From: Rhodobacteraceae bacterium DSL-40
Lineage (GTDB): Bacteria > Pseudomonadota > Alphaproteobacteria > Rhodobacterales > Rhodobacteraceae
NCBI GenBank assembly: GCA_003258405.1
Contig: QKPN01000003.1
Coordinates: 62,001 to 126,000, forward strand
Direction: 5' to 3'
Length of the DNA: 64,000 nucleotides
Shown: positions 27,709-36,456 of the stretch, piece by piece
How the letters are laid out: every line of letters begins with the position of its first letter
How positions within the stretch are numbered: the first letter of the stretch is position 1
Notes under the pieces: generated by a model
What the model was told of the DNA's origin: nothing
Seen by the model: only the letters and a program-made list of their open reading frames with translations
Databases searched by the model: none
Program-made: the position numbers and the translations under genes

Positions 27709-28856
27709 GCTATGCCGTTCCGAGCCACCGCGACACGCCACGCGGCCTCGCCAAGCTCTTCGCGCTCAACTGGGCCCTCATCCTGCTGCTCTGCGCCGTC
27801 GCCGGCGCGGGCTTCCTCATGCTCTATTCCAACGCCGGCGGCAGCTTCTCGCCTTGGGCCGGTCCGCAGATGATCCGCTTCGGCGTCGGGCTGGTGGCGA
27901 TGGTGGTGATCGCGATGGTCCCGCTCCGCTTCTGGCGCTGGGTCGCGCCCTTTGCCTATCTCGGCGCCTTCGCGCTGCTCGTGCTCGTCGAGATCATGGG
28001 CTCGATCGGCATGGGCGCCCAGCGCTGGATCGACCTCGGCCCGATCCAGCTCCAGCCCTCCGAGCTCATGAAGGTCACGCTGGTGATGGCGCTCGCCGCC
28101 TATTACAGCTGGCTCGACCCGAAGAAGGTCTCGCACATCTTCTGGGTGATCCTGCCGCTCGTCCTCATCCTTGCGCCCACCGCGCTGGTGCTGAAGCAGC
28201 CCGACCTCGGCACGGCGCTCCTGCTCGTCATGGGCGGGGGGGCGGTGATGTTCCTCGCCGGGGTCAGCCTCTGGTATTTCGGCGCCGCGGTGCTGACGGT
28301 GGCGGGCATGGTCTATGCGGTGCTGAAATCGAAGGGCACCTCCTGGCAGCTCCTCGAGGATTACCAGTACCGCCGCATCTTCACCTTCCTCGACCCCGCC
28401 GCCGACCCGCTCGGCGCGGGCTATCACATCACCCAGGCCAAGATCGCCATGGGCTCGGGCGGGCTCGCGGGCCGCGGCTTCATGCAAGGCACCCAGAGCC
28501 GGCTCAACTTCCTGCCCGAAAAGCACACCGACTTCATCTTCACCACGCTCGCCGAGGAATTCGGCTTCATGGGCTCGGCGACGCTCCTCGGGCTCTACAC
28601 CCTCGTCATCGTCTTCTGCATCGCCTCGGCGATCTCCAACCGCGACCGGTTCGGGGCGCTGATGACCGGCGGGCTCACCGTCACCTTCTTCCTGTTCTTC
28701 GCCGTCAACATGGGGATGGTCATGGGGCTGATGCCGGTGGTGGGCGTGCCGCTGCCGCTCGTCTCCTACGGCGGCTCGGCGATGCTCGTCCTCCTCGCCG
28801 CCTTCGGCCTCGTCCAGAGCGCCCATGTCCACCGGCCGCGCAGCCAGCAGGACTGA
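27705..28856 (+). CDS. rodA: Rod shape-determining peptidoglycan glycosyltransferase RodA
   Basis: RodA is the SEDS-family polymerase that extends glycan strands together with PBP2. The 383-residue polytopic protein has about ten membrane segments and the SEDS motifs QPSELMKV, KQPDLGTA, EKHTDFIF and PLPLVSYGGS. It overlaps the mrdA stop by four bases and is the last gene of the shape operon. Confidence 0.96.
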   Translation: MSYAVPSHRDTPRGLAKLFALNWALILLLCAVAGAGFLMLYSNAGGSFSPWAGPQMIRFGVGLVAMVVIAMVPLRFWRWVAPFAYLGAFALLVLVEIMGSIGMGAQRWIDLGPIQLQPSELMKVTLVMALAAYYSWLDPKKVSHIFWVILPLVLILAPTALVLKQPDLGTALLLVMGGGAVMFLAGVSLWYFGAAVLTVAGMVYAVLKSKGTSWQLLEDYQYRRIFTFLDPAADPLGAGYHITQAKIAMGSGGLAGRGFMQGTQSRLNFLPEKHTDFIFTTLAEEFGFMGSATLLGLYTLVIVFCIASAISNRDRFGALMTGGLTVTFFLFFAVNMGMVMGLMPVVGVPLPLVSYGGSAMLVLLAAFGLVQSAHVHRPRSQQD

Positions 28857-28864
28857 GGCGCGGG

Positions 28865-29452
28865 CTATCCCCCCTCGGGCGGCAGGATCTCGAGATGGAC
28901 GGCGGCATACCAGTCCGCGGCCTCCCGGATCTCGGCATCGCTCAGCCCCGAGGCCACCTGCGTCATGATCTCGTGCACCCGGCTGCCGCGCTTGAAGGCC
29001 TTGAGCTGGGTGTCGATGTAGATGTTGGTCTCGCCCGCGAGATTGGGCGCATCGAGAAGCTTCGAGATCCCGTCCGCGCCGTGGCAGGCCACGCATTGCT
29101 GCGGGGCATCCGCGGCCGAGACCCCCTCGGGCAGCGTCGCCACCGCCCGCTGCGCGGCATACCATGCCGCCACATCCGAGATCTGCTGCGCGGTGAGGCC
29201 CGGGGCCACCACGCTCATCATCTCGTTCTCCCGCGCCCCGGTCTTGAAGGCCATGAGCTGGGCCTCGAGATAGCTCTGCGGCTCGCCGCCGATATGCGGC
29301 GCGATCGGCACCTGGGCAAAGCCGTCGATCCCGTGACAGGTGCGGCACATGTTCGCGACCTTGCGCCCCGCCGCCGGATCACCGGCCGGCGCCGGGGTGG
29401 CCACCCCGGCGAGCAGAAGCCCGCCGAGGATCGCCGCTGCGGCAGATCTCAT
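28865..29452 (-). CDS. Di-haem c4-like cytochrome c
   Basis: This 195-residue periplasmic protein has a signal peptide cut after about residue 23 (ATPAPA) and two haem sites, CRTCH at 36-40 and CVACH at 120-124. The two halves are an internal duplication: each has a YxxxQLxAFKxGxR segment followed by an E(I/M)M that may supply the axial methionine. This is the layout of cytochrome c4 proteins. The start overlaps the dehydrogenase stop by four bases, so it is the likely electron acceptor of that enzyme. Confidence 0.9.
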   Translation of the reverse strand: MRSAAAAILGGLLLAGVATPAPAGDPAAGRKVANMCRTCHGIDGFAQVPIAPHIGGEPQSYLEAQLMAFKTGARENEMMSVVAPGLTAQQISDVAAWYAAQRAVATLPEGVSAADAPQQCVACHGADGISKLLDAPNLAGETNIYIDTQLKAFKRGSRVHEIMTQVASGLSDAEIREAADWYAAVHLEILPPEGG

Positions 29453-30702
29453 TCGCCACCCGTGTAGGCAATCCGCCAGATCGCGCCGGCGAAATCATCC
29501 GAGACCAGCATCGAGCCGTCCGGCAGGAAGGCGATATCCATCGGCCGCCCGCGGTATTCGCCCGTCTCCTCGTCGAGCCAGCCGTCGGCGAAGACCTCCG
29601 TCCCGGCGGCATTGCCCTCCTCGTCGAGCGCGGTGAACATCACCCGCGCGCCGACCGGCTCGGTGCGGTTCCAGGACCCGTGCTGGGCCGAGAAGATCCC
29701 GCCGCGATACTTCTCCGGGAAGGACTTGCCGGTGTAGAACCGCATGCCGAGATCGGCGGCATGGGCCTGCATCTCCACCTGCGGCGGCACGAACTCGACG
29801 CCCTCGGGGCGCGGCACGTCCGTGTAGTCGGGGATCTCCACCGCGCCGTTCACCCAGGGAAAGCCGAAGTGCTGGCCCGCCGCGGTCTGCCGGTTGAGCT
29901 CGCCCGGCGGGATATCGTCGCCCATGCCGTCGACCTGGTTGTCGGTGAACCAGAGATCGCCGTTCGCCGGGTTGAAATCATGCCCGACCGAGTTGCGGAT
30001 GCCGCTGGTATAGACCTCGCGGCCGCTGCCGTCCGGGTTCATGCGGAGGATCCCGCCGATGCCGAGCTTGGCATAGAGCTCGTGCTTGTCCACGGGCGGC
30101 ACGTTGTGCGGCTGGCCGATCGAGATGTAGAGCTTGCCGTCCGGCCCCACGCGGCAGACCCGCGCGGTGTGGTTGAAGCTCTCCTCCTCCGCCGGGATCA
30201 GCTCGCCCTGCGGCACCACGACCGCCACCGGCTGGTCCGGCCCCTCGAAGAAGAACTCGGCGGCCGGGAAGGAGAGCACCCGGTTGCGCTCGGCGATATA
30301 GAGGAACCCGTCCGGCGAGAAGCACGGGCCGTTCGGAATGTCGAAGGTCACCGACGGCGCGAAATCCTTCACCTCGTCGGCCACCCGGTTGCGGTCCCGG
30401 TCGACCACCGACCAGACCTTGTCCTTGCGCGTGCCGGTGAAGACCACCGTGCCCTGCGGCGCGACCGCCATCGAGCGCGCGTCCGGCACCACGGCATAGA
30501 GGCTCGCCTCGAAGCCGTCCGGCACATTGATGTGCTCCAGGATGCCGTTGAGCGCATCGGCGCGCTCGCCCTCCTGGTCGATTGTCGTGAAAGCCGCATC
30601 GGTGCGCTGCATGTTGGACAACTTGTTCATGTTGTCCTGTGCGGCGACCGGCACGGCAAGCAGAGTCCCCAGGACCGCGCCTGGCACCAGTCTGTTGAAC
30701 AT
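29449..30702 (-). CDS. PQQ-dependent sugar dehydrogenase family protein
   Basis: The 417-residue protein starts with a signal peptide (MFNRLVPGAVLGTLLAVPVAA) and is otherwise a six-bladed beta-propeller of the soluble glucose/aldose dehydrogenase (GSDH) family. The C-terminal DIAFLPDGSMLVSDDFAGAI and the central NPANGDLWFTDN are typical propeller segments. Cofactor PQQ is assumed from the family; I cannot confirm the ligands, and no pqq synthesis genes are in the window. AGGAG precedes the ATG at 30702. It is translationally coupled to the di-haem cytochrome. Confidence 0.85.
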   Translation of the reverse strand: MFNRLVPGAVLGTLLAVPVAAQDNMNKLSNMQRTDAAFTTIDQEGERADALNGILEHINVPDGFEASLYAVVPDARSMAVAPQGTVVFTGTRKDKVWSVVDRDRNRVADEVKDFAPSVTFDIPNGPCFSPDGFLYIAERNRVLSFPAAEFFFEGPDQPVAVVVPQGELIPAEEESFNHTARVCRVGPDGKLYISIGQPHNVPPVDKHELYAKLGIGGILRMNPDGSGREVYTSGIRNSVGHDFNPANGDLWFTDNQVDGMGDDIPPGELNRQTAAGQHFGFPWVNGAVEIPDYTDVPRPEGVEFVPPQVEMQAHAADLGMRFYTGKSFPEKYRGGIFSAQHGSWNRTEPVGARVMFTALDEEGNAAGTEVFADGWLDEETGEYRGRPMDIAFLPDGSMLVSDDFAGAIWRIAYTGGE

Positions 30703-30762
30703 TTCGCTCCTCCCTGAGCTGTCGCACCCGGCTGTTGTGACCCGGGCATTTTTTGTTTGGCA

Positions 30763-30795
30763 TTGACTGTCGACAGCAGGCTGCAATCCTGTCAA
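30763..30795. promoter_or_regulatory. Operator-like inverted repeats in the divergent gap
   Basis: TTGAC (30763-30767) and GTCAA (30791-30795) form outer arms around a perfect palindrome CTGTCGACAG (30767-30776). A TGTCGACA core resembles operators of GntR-family regulators. It lies between the divergent sugar dehydrogenase and hydroxypyruvate reductase genes; no regulator gene is adjacent. Confidence 0.4.
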
Positions 30796-30928
30796 CGATT
30801 CGAAACCCTTGCCGAGCTGCGAGGGCCGACATCTAAGGAGGCGGCGCGGACGGCGGACTGTGGGTGGGTGCGCTCCGGCAGGCCGCGGCGCCTCGCGCAC
30901 ACCGCAACCCGGAAAGGCCCGCCAGTCC

Positions 30929-31864
30929 ATGCCAGACCTTCTCTTCTCATGCTCTGATGACGAGCATGCGGCCTTCGCCCCGCCGATCCTCGAAGCCTGC
31001 CGCGAGCGGGGCCTCGACATCCGCGCCGCGCGCGTGGCGCTGAACCCGGCGGCGGTCGATTACATCGTCTTCACCCCCGACGGCCCGGTCAGCGATTTCG
31101 CGCCCTTCACCGGGCTCAAGGCCGCGCTCAGCCTCTGGGCGGGCGTCGAGCGCATCGTCGGCAACCCGAGCCTCACCGCGCCGCTCTGCCGCATGGTCGA
31201 TCCCGGCCTCACTGCGGGCATGGTGGAATACGTCACCGGCCATGTGCTGCGCTACCACCTCGGGCTCGACGCCGTGCTCGCCGCGCAGGATGGCGAATGG
31301 CGCCCCGGTCTCGCGCCGCCGCTGGCGGATCACCGCACCATCGGCATCCTCGGCCTCGGCGCGCTCGGGGCGGCTGCGGGCGGCGCGCTGGCCGCCCTCG
31401 GCTTCCGCGTGGTCGGCTGGAGCCGGCGGCCGAAGCAGGTCGAGGGCCTCGAATGCCTCTCGGGCGAGGCCGGGCTCATCGAGGTGCTGATGCGCGCGGG
31501 CATTCTCGTCACCCTGCTGCCCGCGACGCCCGAGACGGAAAACCTGCTCGACGTGACCCGCCTCGCCGTGCTCCAGCGCGGCGCGCGGATCATCAACCCC
31601 GGCCGCGGCAGCCTGATCGACGAGGCCGCCCTCCTCGCCGCGCTCGACAGCGGCCAGGTGGCGCATGCGACCCTCGATGTCTTCCGCACCGAGCCGCTGC
31701 CGCCCGGGCATCCGTTCTGGGCCCACCCCAACGTCACCGTCACCCCCCACATCGCCGCCGCCACCCGCCCGGGGAGCGCCGCTCAGGTGATCGCCGAGAA
31801 CATCCGCCGCGGCGAGGCGGGCGAGCCCTTCCTCCACCGCGTCGATCGCGGCGCGGGCTACTGA
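30929..31864 (+). CDS. ghrA: Glyoxylate/hydroxypyruvate reductase A-like dehydrogenase
   Basis: This 311-residue D-2-hydroxyacid dehydrogenase would reduce glyoxylate or hydroxypyruvate with NAD(P)H. The nucleotide-binding GILGLGALGAAAG is at about residue 136, and the catalytic region has NPGRGSLIDEAAL and HPNVTVTPHIAAATRP with the catalytic histidine. Closest to the GhrA subfamily by overall layout. ATG at 30929 is chosen because the upstream in-frame sequence is intergenic and non-homologous. Divergent from the sugar dehydrogenase. Confidence 0.87.
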   Translation: MPDLLFSCSDDEHAAFAPPILEACRERGLDIRAARVALNPAAVDYIVFTPDGPVSDFAPFTGLKAALSLWAGVERIVGNPSLTAPLCRMVDPGLTAGMVEYVTGHVLRYHLGLDAVLAAQDGEWRPGLAPPLADHRTIGILGLGALGAAAGGALAALGFRVVGWSRRPKQVEGLECLSGEAGLIEVLMRAGILVTLLPATPETENLLDVTRLAVLQRGARIINPGRGSLIDEAALLAALDSGQVAHATLDVFRTEPLPPGHPFWAHPNVTVTPHIAAATRPGSAAQVIAENIRRGEAGEPFLHRVDRGAGY

Positions 31865-32168
31865 TCCGGGCTGCGGCCGGACCCTCAGGGCTTGCGCCCG
31901 CCGGTCGGGAGTGACCGCCAGATCCGGTCAGGTCGCCCATTCCGGGAACCACGGGCCGCGCGCCGCGCCCGAACGCTCCGCGATCTGACGGGGGAAGGCT
32001 TCCCGGCCAGCCAGCCAGAGGCCCATGCCACCCCGCTTGCGGGCGCGCGCCGGTCCGCATGGCGCCCCCGCGCCATTCATGATATGTTTACCACTTAATC
32101 CTGAAAAATCAGAGGCTTGATTTCGTTTTCACGGTGAAACGCCCCGTTTTCACGCCCGCAACCCGCGG
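31865..32168. other. Convergent intergenic gap between ghrA and holC
   Basis: This 304-bp stretch shows no credible gene. The right third (about 32080-32140) is unusually A+T-rich for the window. It holds a repeat-rich element at 32124-32153, listed separately. Confidence 0.4.
32124..32153. repeat. Direct repeat CGTTTTCAC with embedded palindrome
   Basis: CGTTTTCAC occurs at 32124-32132 and again at 32145-32153, exactly 21 bp apart, which is two helical turns. The first copy is part of the inverted repeat TTTCAC-G-GTGAAA (32127-32139). This looks like a protein-binding array, but both neighbouring genes end here, so no downstream gene is obvious. Confidence 0.4.
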
Positions 32169-32627
32169 TCAGGAGCTCGCCTTCTGCACCCAGCGTCCGT
32201 GTTCCTGCGCCCAGTATTTCGCCGCGAGCCCCGCCGCGGTCACCGCCTTCCAGTCGGCCCGTGCGGTCTGGACGATGTCCGGATCGCCCCCGTCGAAGAG
32301 CAGGCAGGTGCGGGCAAACCCCGCCATCTCCTCCGGCGTCGCCCGCGCCCCGTCCACCAGCATGAGCACATCCGCCCCGTTCGGCACCTCCGGCCCCAGC
32401 GTGAGATAGACCGGCTGCCGCTCGGGATGCGGGCCTGCGGCCGTGCCATGGGGCAGGAAGCTCTCGTCGCGATAGGTCCAGAGATGGGTGTCGAGCGCCG
32501 CGAGCCCGCCTTGCGAGCCGCAGCGCACCACCACCTTCCAGCCCCGCTCGAGCGATTTTTCGAGCAGGAAGGGCAGGTTCTGCTCCAGCGGGCTTGCCGT
32601 CAGGTGATAGAACAGAACCTCCGCCAT
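32169..32627 (-). CDS. holC: DNA polymerase III chi subunit HolC
   Basis: HolC links the clamp loader to single-strand-binding protein during replication. The 152-residue protein has the family N-terminus (MAEVLFYHLTASPLEQNLP), the LWTYRDESFLPHG segment and LLFDGGDPD in the C-terminal half. It starts seven bases after pepA, the usual pepA-holC pair of proteobacteria. Confidence 0.94.
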   Translation of the reverse strand: MAEVLFYHLTASPLEQNLPFLLEKSLERGWKVVVRCGSQGGLAALDTHLWTYRDESFLPHGTAAGPHPERQPVYLTLGPEVPNGADVLMLVDGARATPEEMAGFARTCLLFDGGDPDIVQTARADWKAVTAAGLAAKYWAQEHGRWVQKASS

Positions 32628-32634
32628 CCGGGCC

Positions 32635-34116
32635 TCAGGCCTCGAACTTGTCCCGGATCAGCCGGTCGAGCGCGCGCACGCCCCAGCCGGTCGCGCCCTT
32701 GTTGACGAGATCCGTGCCCTTCCCGTCATAGGCCACGCCCGCGATGTCGAGATGGATCCAGGGGGTCCCGTCCTTCACGAAGCGCTTGAGGAACTGCGCC
32801 GCGGTGATCGAGCCGGCCGGGCGGCCGCCGACATTCGAGATGTCCGCGATCCGGCTCTTGAGCTGCTTGTCGTAGGCCGGCCCGAGCGGCAGCCGCCAGG
32901 CGCCCTCGCTCTCGCTGTCCGCAGCCTTCAGGAACGCACCGACCAGCTCCTCGTCATTGGAGAAGACGCCCGCGTTCTGATGGCCGAGCGCAATGATGAC
33001 CGCACCGGTCAGCGTCGCGAGATCGATCATGCCGGTCGGATTGAAGCGCTCCTGGGCATACCAGAGCACATCGGCCAGCACGAGACGGCCCTCGGCGTCG
33101 GTGTTGATGACCTCGACGGTATCGCCCTTCATGGTCTTCACGACATCGCCCGGGCGCGTCGCCTTGCCGTCTGGCATGTTCTCGACGAGACCGACGAGCC
33201 CCACCACATTGGCCTTGGCCTTGCGGAGCGCGAGCGTCTTCATCACGCCCGAGACGACCCCCGCGCCGCCCATGTCCATCGTCATCTCTTCCATGCCCGC
33301 CGCGGGCTTGATCGAGATGCCGCCGGTGTCGAACACAACACCCTTGCCGACGAGCGCGAAGGGGGCTTCGTCCCCGCCGCCCTTCCACTGCATCACCACG
33401 ACCTTCGAGGGGCTTTCCGAGCCCTGCCCGACCGCGAGCAGCGTGCGCATCCCGAGCTTCTCGAGCGCCGCTTCCTCCAGCACCTCGACCTCGAGGCCGA
33501 CATCACGCAGCGCCGCAAGCCGTTCGGCGAATTCGGTGGTGGTGAGAACGTTGGCGGGCTCGTTCACCAGATCGCGGGTGAAGAACACCCCCTCCGCCTG
33601 GGCCGCGAGCGGCGCGAAGGCCTCGGCCGCGGCGGCGGCATCCTTGGCCATCACGGTCGCGGGCACGGGCTCCGCCGCGGCGGCATCCTCGTCCTTCACG
33701 CTGCGGTAGGCGGTGAAGTCATAGGCCCGGAGCGAAAGCCCCAGAGCGAGATCCGCGACATTGCCGAGCGGCCCGGCCAGCACGGTCACGGGCTTCGCGA
33801 CGCCCGCCTTGGCGATCTCGGCGCCGGCCTTGCGCGCCGCCTCGGGCCCGGGGCGGCGGGCAAGCTTGATGACCTGCACCGCCTCGGCGGCAAGACCGGC
33901 GGGAAAGGCCAGCACATGGCTGCTGCCCGGCTTTGCCTTGGTGAAGGTCTCGCTCTCGACCAGCCGCGTCAGCGCCTTGCGCGTCAGCCGGTCGACCCGC
34001 CGCGCCAGAGGGTCCATGGCGCCATCCGGGGTCACGAAAGCCACGAGACGTCCCTCGAGCCCGGCGATTGCCTCGGCATCGGGTTCCACGAAGCTTGTTT
34101 CTAGTGGCGCGGTCAC
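32635..34116 (-). CDS. pepA: Leucyl aminopeptidase PepA (M17)
   Basis: PepA is a cytosolic di-metal aminopeptidase. The 493-residue protein has the catalytic lysine region VGKGVVFDTGGISIKP, the metal-binding and catalytic arginine motif NTDAEGRLVLADVL, and the Gly-rich DMGGAG block. A GTG start at 34116 is selected because AAGGAGAG lies six bases upstream, although an ATG further upstream is in frame. It is divergent from lptF across a 100-bp gap. Confidence 0.95.
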   Translation of the reverse strand: MTAPLETSFVEPDAEAIAGLEGRLVAFVTPDGAMDPLARRVDRLTRKALTRLVESETFTKAKPGSSHVLAFPAGLAAEAVQVIKLARRPGPEAARKAGAEIAKAGVAKPVTVLAGPLGNVADLALGLSLRAYDFTAYRSVKDEDAAAAEPVPATVMAKDAAAAAEAFAPLAAQAEGVFFTRDLVNEPANVLTTTEFAERLAALRDVGLEVEVLEEAALEKLGMRTLLAVGQGSESPSKVVVMQWKGGGDEAPFALVGKGVVFDTGGISIKPAAGMEEMTMDMGGAGVVSGVMKTLALRKAKANVVGLVGLVENMPDGKATRPGDVVKTMKGDTVEVINTDAEGRLVLADVLWYAQERFNPTGMIDLATLTGAVIIALGHQNAGVFSNDEELVGAFLKAADSESEGAWRLPLGPAYDKQLKSRIADISNVGGRPAGSITAAQFLKRFVKDGTPWIHLDIAGVAYDGKGTDLVNKGATGWGVRALDRLIRDKFEA

Positions 34117-34216
34117 GGCTCTCTCCTTATGCTCGGCGGTTCGAGGCAAAGGCCTAGCCCCTTTCGCGGGGCTTGGCCAGACGGGCATTGAAACCGCCAC
34201 GCGGAGAACGACGGGC

Positions 34217-35329
34217 GTGAAGACACTGAACCGCTACATCCTGCGCCAGCTCATCGCGGCGTTCGGTTTCTTTGCGCTCATCTTCACCGGCGTGATCTGG
34301 CTCACCCAGGCGGTGCGCCTCATCGACACGGTGATCTCGAGCGGCCAGGGTGCCTGGACCTTCGTCACCTTCTCCTCCCTGGTGCTGCCTCAGGTCTTCG
34401 TGATCGTCCTGCCGCTCTCGGCGATCGGCGCCGCACTCTATTCGCTCAACAAGTTCTACGCCGATTCCGAGCTCGTGGTGATGATGGCCGCAGGCCACGG
34501 GCCGATGAAGCTCCTGCGCCCGGTCGCGGTCTTCGGCGGGCTGATCGCGGTGACCATGGCCTTCGTGCTCATGATCCTCGTGCCGATCTCCGGCAAGACG
34601 CTTGCCGAGCGCACCCGCGCGATCCGCTCCGATCTGGCCCAGTCGCTGATCGTCGAGCGGCAGTTCATCCATCCGCTCTCCGGCCTCACCCTCTTCATCA
34701 CCGAGACCGGGCGCTCCGGCGAGATGAAGGGCATCTTCCTCAACGACCAGCGCGATCCGGCGCAGGTCGTCACCTATTCCGCCGAGCGCGCGCTCTTCCT
34801 GCGCGCCGACGACGAGGCCCGGCTGGTGATGCAAGACGGCGTCGCGCTGAGCACCACCCAGGCGGGCGACCTCAACAGCGTGACCTTCGACCAGTTCGTC
34901 TTCGATCTCTCGGACCTGCTCGACAAGGAGCGCACCCGCGTGCCGCGGCCCTCGGAATACCCGGTCACGGCGCTGCTCCGGCCGACGCCGGAGATGCTCG
35001 ACACCCGCTACAGCCTCGGCGACTACATCTCCGAGGCGCATTACAAGCTCTCGCTGCCGCTCCTGGCCATGACCTACCCGGTGATCGCGCTGGTGACCTT
35101 CCTCGCCGGCGGCTACCGGCGCAGCGGCTTCGGCCGGCGCGTCGTGGTCGCGGTCGCGGTGGCGGTCATCGTGCAGGTGCTGATGTTTGCCTGCGAGGCG
35201 CGGGTGAACGAGACGCCGCGCCTCTGGCCGCTCATGTATCTGCCCCAGCTTCTCGCGGTCATCTACATCGCGGTGCTCATGCGCTATCTCTGCACCCCGC
35301 GCCACCCCCGCTGCCGGAGGCCCGCATGA
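34217..35329 (+). CDS. lptF: LPS export ABC transporter permease LptF
   Basis: LptF forms the inner-membrane LptB2FG extractor that lifts lipopolysaccharide into the Lpt bridge. The 370-residue protein has the YjgP/YjgQ layout: three membrane helices, a periplasmic beta-jellyroll domain, then three helices. GTG at 34217 follows GGAGA by about nine bases and removes a spurious extension antisense to pepA. It overlaps lptG by four bases. Confidence 0.94.
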   Translation: MKTLNRYILRQLIAAFGFFALIFTGVIWLTQAVRLIDTVISSGQGAWTFVTFSSLVLPQVFVIVLPLSAIGAALYSLNKFYADSELVVMMAAGHGPMKLLRPVAVFGGLIAVTMAFVLMILVPISGKTLAERTRAIRSDLAQSLIVERQFIHPLSGLTLFITETGRSGEMKGIFLNDQRDPAQVVTYSAERALFLRADDEARLVMQDGVALSTTQAGDLNSVTFDQFVFDLSDLLDKERTRVPRPSEYPVTALLRPTPEMLDTRYSLGDYISEAHYKLSLPLLAMTYPVIALVTFLAGGYRRSGFGRRVVVAVAVAVIVQVLMFACEARVNETPRLWPLMYLPQLLAVIYIAVLMRYLCTPRHPRCRRPA

Positions 35330-36423
35330 CGCTCTGGCGCTATCTGCTCCGCGGCTTCCTGCGCGCGGTCCTCGGGGTCTTCGCGGTGATCGGCCTCGTG
35401 ATCGCGCTCTTCACCGGCGTCGAGAACATGCGCCGCTATGGCGACAGCGGCGCGGCCTTCGGTGATATCGTGCGCATCACGCTGCTGCAGATGCCCGAAA
35501 CGCTCTACCAGATCTTTCCGCTCATGCTGATGCTCGCAAGCCTCGTGAGCTTCCTCAAGCTCGCCCGCACCAGCGAGCTCGTGGTGATGCGCGCGGCCGG
35601 GATCTCGGCGCTCCGGCTCATCTCGATCCCGGTGGTCGCGGCCATCGTGATCGGCGCGGCCTTCGTCGGCGCGGTCAATCCCTTCGTCGCCGCCACGCTG
35701 CGCAAGAGCGAGATCGTGGCCGACAGCTTCAACAACGACCACGCAAGCTTCCTCTCGATCTCCGCCGAGGGCCTCTGGCTGCGTCAGGCCGATGACGGCG
35801 GCCAGACCGTGATCCAGGCGGCCCGCTCGAATTCCGCCGGCACGATCCTGAGCCGGCTCCGGATGCACCGCTTCGACGAGGACGGCACGCTCTATGCCCG
35901 CATCGAGGCCCCGGTCGCCCGGCTCACCGGCCATGTCTGGCGGATCGAGAACGCCACCGTCTGGGAGCTCAACCCCGAAGACGGGCGCTACGAGCGCACC
36001 CTCAACCACGCCCGCTACGACCTGCCCACCTCGCTCACCAACGAGCAGATCCTCGACAGCTTCTCCGCGCCCGAGAAGATCGGCTTCTGGGAGCTGCGCG
36101 GTTTCATCGAAGAGATCGAGCGGGCGGGTTTTTCGGGCACCCGGCACCGGCTCTATTTCCAGAGCGAGCTCTCCAAGCCGCTGCTCTTTGCCGCCATGGT
36201 GCTGATCGGGGCGACCTTCGCGCTCCGGCCCGCCCGGTTCGGACAGACCGGCGTGATGATCCTGCTCGCCATCCTCGCGGGCTTCGCGCTCTACTTCCTG
36301 CGGGATTTCGCCGAGAGCCTCGGCGCCCAGGGCCAGATCCCGCTGCTGGTGGCGGCCTGGATGCCACCGCTCGCCGCGATCCTCCTTGCCGTCGGCCTGC
36401 TCTTGCATCTCGAGGACGGCTGA
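35326..36423 (+). CDS. lptG: LPS export ABC transporter permease LptG
   Basis: LptG pairs with LptF in the LPS extractor. The 365-residue protein shares the same three-helix, jellyroll, three-helix plan and begins MTLWRYLLRGFLRAVLGVF. Four-base overlap with lptF; lptD follows directly, so the operon couples extraction and outer-membrane insertion of LPS. lptB, lptA and lptC are not in the window. Confidence 0.94.
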   Translation: MTLWRYLLRGFLRAVLGVFAVIGLVIALFTGVENMRRYGDSGAAFGDIVRITLLQMPETLYQIFPLMLMLASLVSFLKLARTSELVVMRAAGISALRLISIPVVAAIVIGAAFVGAVNPFVAATLRKSEIVADSFNNDHASFLSISAEGLWLRQADDGGQTVIQAARSNSAGTILSRLRMHRFDEDGTLYARIEAPVARLTGHVWRIENATVWELNPEDGRYERTLNHARYDLPTSLTNEQILDSFSAPEKIGFWELRGFIEEIERAGFSGTRHRLYFQSELSKPLLFAAMVLIGATFALRPARFGQTGVMILLAILAGFALYFLRDFAESLGAQGQIPLLVAAWMPPLAAILLAVGLLLHLEDG

Positions 36424-36456
36424 CCGATGGACACCTCACGAGCGGAAAGGAGAATG

